A stretch of 64,000 bases of DNA. It comes from Thermomonas alba (GTDB lineage: Bacteria; Pseudomonadota; Gammaproteobacteria; Xanthomonadales; Xanthomonadaceae). Where the stretch lies: contig NZ_JAJOZU010000002.1 in the NCBI RefSeq assembly GCF_022419205.1, positions 434,001 through 498,000 on the forward strand, in the 5' to 3' direction. This document shows positions 62,234-64,000 of this stretch, one piece after another; within the stretch, counting starts at the first letter, position 1, and every line of letters starts with the position of its first letter. Below the pieces are notes generated by a model that saw nothing but the letters and a program-made list of their open reading frames with translations, was not told the origin of the DNA and ran no database searches. A program made the position numbers and the translations under genes.

Positions 62234-63724
62234 GTGACCGTCCCCGCTTCGTCCCCGCAACAACGCTTCGCCCAGGCCGCTGCTGACGGCTACACCCTGG
62301 TCCCGGTGGTGCGCGAGGTGCTGTCCGACCTCGACACCCCGCTGTCGGTCTATCTCAAGCTGGCGGACGGCCCGCACACCTACCTGTTCGAGTCGGTGGA
62401 AGGCGGCGAGCGCTTCGGGCGCTATTCGATCATCGGCCTGCCGGCGCGGCGGGTGTACGAGTTCCGCGGTCATGCCCTGACCGTGCGCGAGCACGGCGAG
62501 GTGGTGGAGACGCGCGAAGTGGCCGATCCGCTGGCCGAGGTCGAGCGCCTGCGCGCGCAGCAGCGGGTGCCGGAGATCCCCGGCCTGCCGGGCTTCACCG
62601 GCGGTCTGGTCGGCTGGTTCGGCTTCGAATGCATCGAGTACATCGAACCGCGCCTGCGCGCCAACGCCAAGCCCGACGAGCTGGGCACGCCCGACATCCT
62701 GCTGATGCTCAGCGACGAGCTGGCGGTGTTCGACAACCTCAAGGGCCGGCTGTACCTCATCGTCCACGCCGACCCGCGCGCGCCGCAGGCGTGGGCGCGC
62801 GCCAACCGCCGGCTGGATGCGCTCACCCATCGCCTGCGCCACGGCGGCGCGCCGTATCCGGAAGTCTTGCAGCCGGCGGCGCTGGACGAGGCCGACTTCG
62901 TCAGCGGCTTCACCCGCGAGGGTTTCATCGCCGCGGTTGAGCAGGTGAAGGACTACATCCGCGCCGGCGATGCGTTCCAGGTGGTGCTCAGCCAGCGCAT
63001 GAGCGTGCCGTTCCGCGCGCGCCCGGTGGATGTGTACCGCGCGCTGCGCGCGCTCAATCCGTCGCCGTACATGTATTTCCTCGACGTCGGCGGCACCCAG
63101 GTGGTCGGCTCCTCGCCCGAGATCCTGGTGCGCCAGCAGGGCGGCAAGATCACGGTGCGCCCGATCGCCGGCACCCGCCCGCGCGGGCGCACGCCGGAGG
63201 AAGATGCGGCGCTGGAGGCCGAGCTGCTGGCCGACCCCAAGGAGCGCGCCGAGCACCTGATGCTGATCGACCTCGGCCGCAACGATGCCGGGCGGGTGTC
63301 GCAGGCGGGCAGCGTGGAGGTGCGCGAGCGCTTCGTGATCGAACGCTACAGCCACGTCATGCACATCGTCAGCGAGGTCACCGGCCGCCTGCAGGAGGGC
63401 CTGAGCTATACTGACGTGCTGCGCGCCACCTTCCCTGCCGGTACCGTGTCCGGCGCGCCCAAGATCCGCGCGCTGGAGATCATCCGCCAGCTCGAGCCGG
63501 TCAAGCGCAACGTGTACGCCGGCGCGATCGGCTACATCGGCTGGCACGGCGATGCCGATACTGCCATCGCCATCCGCACCGCGGTGATCCAGGACGGCCG
63601 CCTGCACGTGCAGGCCGGTGCCGGCATCGTCTACGACTCCGATCCCGCGAAAGAGTGGGAAGAGACCATGAACAAGGGCCGCGCCCTGTTCCGCGCGGTG
63701 GCGCAGGCGGCCCGCGGCCTGTAG
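62234..63724 (+). CDS. trpE: Anthranilate synthase component I
   Basis: The 496-residue enzyme converts chorismate to anthranilate using ammonia from TrpG. The N-terminal Trp-feedback site is visible in YLFESVEGGERFGRYSIIG; catalytic and chorismate-binding segments are GDAFQVVLSQRM, YMYFLDVGGTQVVGSSPEIL, PIAGTRPRGRT, LIDLGRNDAGRV and TFPAGTVSGAPKIRA. A GTG start at 62234 with AAGGA 8 nt upstream is chosen. TrpG does not follow; a truncated sensor kinase does. It competes with XanB2 for chorismate. Confidence 0.97.
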   Translation: MTVPASSPQQRFAQAAADGYTLVPVVREVLSDLDTPLSVYLKLADGPHTYLFESVEGGERFGRYSIIGLPARRVYEFRGHALTVREHGEVVETREVADPLAEVERLRAQQRVPEIPGLPGFTGGLVGWFGFECIEYIEPRLRANAKPDELGTPDILLMLSDELAVFDNLKGRLYLIVHADPRAPQAWARANRRLDALTHRLRHGGAPYPEVLQPAALDEADFVSGFTREGFIAAVEQVKDYIRAGDAFQVVLSQRMSVPFRARPVDVYRALRALNPSPYMYFLDVGGTQVVGSSPEILVRQQGGKITVRPIAGTRPRGRTPEEDAALEAELLADPKERAEHLMLIDLGRNDAGRVSQAGSVEVRERFVIERYSHVMHIVSEVTGRLQEGLSYTDVLRATFPAGTVSGAPKIRALEIIRQLEPVKRNVYAGAIGYIGWHGDADTAIAIRTAVIQDGRLHVQAGAGIVYDSDPAKEWEETMNKGRALFRAVAQAARGL

Positions 63725-64000
63725 CCGCGGCGCGCCGGCTGCGCGGCCTGGATGCCACCGCGGCCCGGGTCAGCGCCGGCGAGCTCGGCCTGCGCGCGCC
63801 GCTCGACCACAGCGGCGACGCGTTCGACCGGGTGGCGTCGCGTTTCAACGCCATGCTCGATCGCATCGAGGAGCTGCTGGATGGCGTGCGGCATGCCACC
63901 GACCACATCGCGCACGACCTGCGCACCCCGCTGACGCGGCTGCGCAATCGCCTGGAAGACTTGCGCCAGCAGGTCAGGCAGCCGGAGCTGCTGGCGCACC
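63725..64000 (+). pseudogene. Sensor histidine kinase lacking its N-terminus, open at the window edge
   Basis: Reading from just after the trpE stop, the frame encodes a HAMP domain (RRLRGLDATAARVSAGELGL ... RFNAMLDRIEELLDG) and the start of a HisKA H-box (IAHDLRTPLTRLRNRLEDL). Family members have two membrane helices and a periplasmic sensor domain before HAMP; here trpE occupies that place and no start codon or membrane segment precedes HAMP. The rest runs past 64000. A deletion or rearrangement joining trpE to a kinase remnant is the likely cause. An internal ATG at 63853 could give a soluble fragment. Confidence 0.65.

Overview
This 64 kb window is GC-rich, densely packed chromosomal DNA. 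The gene content points to a gammaproteobacterium of the family Xanthomonadaceae (Lysobacteraceae). Supporting signs are an XanB2-type chorismatase, the rsmG-parA-parB order followed by a GT2/LAB_N pair, a PhoP/PhoQ-like pair, an AcnD-type aconitase, a kynA gene, an hppD-hmgA pair, and a TrpS with a long C-terminal tail. The genus is not determined. I see no phage, plasmid, insertion-sequence transposase, rRNA or CRISPR array.

Layout. 1-5 kb: end of an S9 peptidase, a truncated DUF421 gene, rpoH with a CIRCE-like palindrome upstream, ung, ubiE and rpmB-rpmG. 4.1-4.3 kb: first copy of a five-hairpin repeat. 5-16 kb: a CPBP protease, a DUF885 protein, a heavy-metal RND efflux operon (adaptor, pump, DUF3240, TolC-like), the second repeat copy, and a two-component system in one run with a lipid-A-type glycosyltransferase pair. 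16-24 kb: parB, parA, rsmG, xthA, an aldehyde dehydrogenase, a gamma carbonic anhydrase, aroE, hemB and xanB2. 24.5-32 kb: a DPP-IV-like peptidase, a GST with a large internal deletion, a FucP-type transporter, the third repeat copy, uvrD and two small proteins. 32-41 kb: acnD, dusA, an amidinotransferase, phoPQ-like genes and mtfA. 41-49 kb: a FakA-FakB fusion beside plsY, then birA, coaX, a SPOR protein, tRNA-Thr, arginase, an entericidin, trpS and a frameshifted VOC gene. 49-64 kb: a branched-chain 2-oxoacid dehydrogenase operon, kynA, a peptide transporter, a MarR regulator divergent from hppD-hmgA, nhaA, purC, a J-domain protein, rpe, trpE and a 5'-truncated sensor kinase.

Main patterns. 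(1) At least twelve genes carry a TANNNT/CATACT/GATAAT-like hexamer ending only 6-8 nt before the start codon with no Shine-Dalgarno sequence, which is the signature expected of leaderless mRNAs. (2) Three copies of a ~150-160 bp repeat fold into up to five consecutive hairpins, have inverted-repeat ends and short flanking direct repeats, and sit only between genes; one supplies the stop codon of its neighbour. (3) A fused FakA-FakB fatty-acid kinase lies next to plsY, a possible acyl-phosphate route into phospholipid in a Gram-negative. (4) Four genes (DUF421, GST, VOC, sensor kinase) are broken by deletion or frameshift, so small-scale gene decay is visible.
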